From Bacteroidales bacterium (GTDB lineage: Bacteria > Bacteroidota > Bacteroidia > Bacteroidales > Marinilabiliaceae), in contig CAAFWU010000071.1 in NCBI GenBank assembly GCA_900766825.1, forward strand, positions 1 to 14,638: a stretch of DNA of 14,638 bases, read 5' to 3'. Position numbers and translations under genes: made by a program. The number at the start of each line of letters is the position of its first letter. Position 1 is the stretch's first letter. The notes under the pieces are model-generated. The model ran no database searches. It saw only the letters and a list, made by a program, of their open reading frames with translations, and was not told the DNA's origin. Below, piece by piece: positions 12,920-14,638 of this stretch.

Positions 12920-14092
12920 ATGCTACGTTCTGTTGCGCTTCGGCGCATCCGTCTGGCTGTCAGCTTTTTCTTCTTTATTCAGGGCGTTGTTTTTGCATCG
13001 TGGGCCAACCGCATTCCCGATGTCAAAGCTCAGTTGGGGCTCAACGACAAGGAGTTAGGCTCTGTCCTTTTTGCCATTCCTGTGGGGCAGGTTGTGGCCA
13101 TGGCTCTCTCGGGTTGGCTGGTCAACCGCTTTGGCAGTAAGCGAATGATTGCACTCGGGGCTTCGCTCTATGCCCTTTTCTTGGTCCCTCTGGGGTTGGC
13201 TCCCTCCATTTGGACCCTTGTGCTTTCGCTCTTCCTTTTTGGCATGGCCAGCAACCTCTGCAATGCTGCGGGCAACACGCAAGCCATTGGTGTAGAGCGT
13301 CTTTATGGTCGAACCATTATGGCCTCGTTCCACGCCCTATGGAGTTTGGGCGGTTTCTTGGGTGGTCTCATTAGCATGCTCTTTGCCCATATGGCCCTCT
13401 CGGCTTGGGTGCAGTTTGTTTCGGTGGCTGCCTTGGCTGTCAGTTCGGTCTTTGTATATAAGCAGTGGCTGGTGAAGTGGGACGTTAAGGCTCCAACTGT
13501 GGACCCCGAGAAGCGTCCTCATGGGTTTAAACGATTCACCTCTTTGCTGGCTCCCTTTGTGGTCTTTTTGGGCGTGATGGCTTTTGTGGCCATGGTCTGC
13601 GAGGGCTGCATGTACGATTGGAGTGGCGTCTACTTTGCGGAGGTTGTCTGCGTCTCGGAGGGTAACGTTCAGCTGGGCTATGTTGTTTGCCTTTGTGCCA
13701 TGACCTGTGGCCGACTCATATCGGACCGTTTTGTCACTCGCTTTGGTCGCCGTATGGTGGTGTTGGTTAGCGGTTTACTCATCTTTTCGGGCATGATGCT
13801 CTCGGTGGCACTGCCCATGCTTGTTCCTGCCACCATAGGTTTTGCGCTCATTGGTTTTGGCATCTCATCCACTGTGCCCATATGCTATAGTTTGGCGGGG
13901 CACTCTCAGAAGGTCAATTCGGCCACCGCAGTGACCACTGTGGCCTCGGTGGGTTATCTTGGTTTCTTGCTCGGTCCCCCAGTCATAGGTCATCTGGCAC
14001 ATGCCTTTACGTTGCACGTCACCTTTGGCATCATGGCCTTTATGGGTTTGGCACTCAGCCTTGGTGCTCTGCGTTTGCCCAAACGGGACTAA
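12920..14092 (+). CDS. MFS transporter, YbjJ-like
   Basis: Major facilitator superfamily inner-membrane transporter of 390 aa with twelve predicted helices, resembling E. coli YbjJ. Helix 1 carries FFFIQGVVFASWANRIPDVK, the WANRIP motif typical of this subfamily; next are LGLNDKELGSVLFAIPVGQV and the loop 2-3 motif GWLVNRFGSKRM (MFS motif A). Later segments are GFLGGLISM, CEGCMYDWSGVYFAE near helix 7, a second motif-A-like DRFVTRFGRRM, and GFGISSTVPICYSLAG. The substrate is unknown; such proteins have been proposed to be sugar-like or drug exporters. It starts at ATG 12920, 43 bp after the EamA gene, probably in one operon. No clear terminator follows its stop; 14093-14275 is T-rich spacer. 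Confidence 0.93.
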   Translation: MLRSVALRRIRLAVSFFFFIQGVVFASWANRIPDVKAQLGLNDKELGSVLFAIPVGQVVAMALSGWLVNRFGSKRMIALGASLYALFLVPLGLAPSIWTLVLSLFLFGMASNLCNAAGNTQAIGVERLYGRTIMASFHALWSLGGFLGGLISMLFAHMALSAWVQFVSVAALAVSSVFVYKQWLVKWDVKAPTVDPEKRPHGFKRFTSLLAPFVVFLGVMAFVAMVCEGCMYDWSGVYFAEVVCVSEGNVQLGYVVCLCAMTCGRLISDRFVTRFGRRMVVLVSGLLIFSGMMLSVALPMLVPATIGFALIGFGISSTVPICYSLAGHSQKVNSATAVTTVASVGYLGFLLGPPVIGHLAHAFTLHVTFGIMAFMGLALSLGALRLPKRD

Positions 14093-14275
14093 GGTGTTCG
14101 AGGACATAGTGTACTACTTTGACACTTTTTGCGCGTTTTTTTCGTTCGTTTTCACTATTTTAGCAACACTTTACCTTTTTGTGCCCATTGACCCACATCA
14201 ATGCTCACTTCTTGTGTAGCTTCTGATGTTGTGCAATGTTGTGCTAATATTTTAATTGTCAGACTTTTCACGGTA

Positions 14276-14638
14276 ATGAAACATACCTTCGCTCTGTGCC
14301 ATAGGCTTGCTTGCTGCCTTACCATGGTGGCAAGCGCAGTTCTGTGGTCTCACTCTGCGGCTCAGACATTGTCTCCTCTCAATCAGGCTCAACGCCTCAG
14401 CGTTGGAGGATACGATGTCTGTCTCTATTCTCAAGATGTTCAGGACGGTCAGCCACGGATGGTTTTCAAAACCACCGATTTGGCTAACCTTACTTGGCAG
14501 TGGGCTCCATCGACCGATGAGGCTCTTCAGAACGTCAGAACCCAGACCAACGTTGCCTCCGACACCATGGTCGTTGACCAACCAGGTCTCTATGCTGCCT
14601 CCTATTTCATAGAGGCCAACGAAACTCTGGGCACCGAG
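14276..14638 (+). CDS. Secreted protein, 5' part only (runs off the window)
   Basis: An ATG at 14276 opens a frame that continues to the last base, giving 121 residues so far. The first ~29 residues form a signal peptide: Lys and His near the start, a hydrophobic stretch (LACCLTMVASAVLW), then HSAAQ as the cleavage region. The mature part begins TLSPLNQAQRLSVGGYDVCL and continues with beta-rich, Thr/Asp-rich sequence (MVFKTTDLANLTWQWAPSTD, GLYAASYFIEANE), which suggests an Ig-like or similar extracellular beta domain in a larger exported protein. The family cannot be named from this fragment. It is probably a separate transcription unit, 183 bp after the MFS gene. Confidence 0.75.
   Translation, partial: MKHTFALCHRLACCLTMVASAVLWSHSAAQTLSPLNQAQRLSVGGYDVCLYSQDVQDGQPRMVFKTTDLANLTWQWAPSTDEALQNVRTQTNVASDTMVVDQPGLYAASYFIEANETLGTE

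Overview
This window looks like chromosomal DNA of a Bacteroidales bacterium, most likely Prevotella-like. The genus is an inference. The evidence is Bacteroidetes-type -7 promoter boxes (TAnnTTTG), mostly weak or absent Shine-Dalgarno sequences, a CTC-type ribosomal protein L25, a phosphate-selective-type porin beside polyphosphate genes, and YbjJ-like MFS and EamA exporters. Base composition switches visibly between moderate-GC core genes and AT-rich accessory blocks.

Layout: 1-710 holds no convincing gene. 711-1226 (+) encodes a small two-helix membrane protein of unknown function. It is separated by a bidirectional hairpin terminator from a minus-strand polyphosphate operon, transcribed ppk1 (5800-3644), ppx (3632-2580), then an OprO/OprP-type porin (2513-1368). 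Together these genes can make polyphosphate, degrade it, and probably bring phosphate or another anion across the outer membrane. 5801-6216 is AT-rich and non-coding, followed by an AT-rich orphan gene (6217-7197, +). Next comes rplY (7371-7958, +), with a good -7 box, a leader that can fold into a three-helix structure, and a strong terminator.

The most notable region lies between rplY and the next core genes. Four AT-rich plus-strand genes (8262-10781) sit between the real rplY 3' end and a second, diverged copy of that 3' end (about 10788-10965). The second copy carries the last ~29 codons in degraded form, the post-stop spacer and the terminator hairpin. The first cassette gene is a DUF4417 protein broken by one extra T in a T5 run. 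The second starts MGGRGS and overlaps it. The third and fourth are unknown and coupled by an ATGA overlap. This is the signature of a cargo block inserted at the 3' end of a conserved gene, with the target end duplicated. No integrase or transposase is visible. Another AT-rich orphan gene (11661-11041, minus) lies just outside the block. Accessory genes therefore flank rplY on both sides, and the locus looks like an insertion hotspot.

The right part returns to core-like DNA. An EamA/DMT exporter (11989-12876) and a YbjJ-like MFS transporter (12920-14092) probably form an operon. The 5' part of a secreted protein gene (14276 onward) runs off the end of the window. No tRNA, rRNA, CRISPR array, insertion sequence or recombinase gene was seen.
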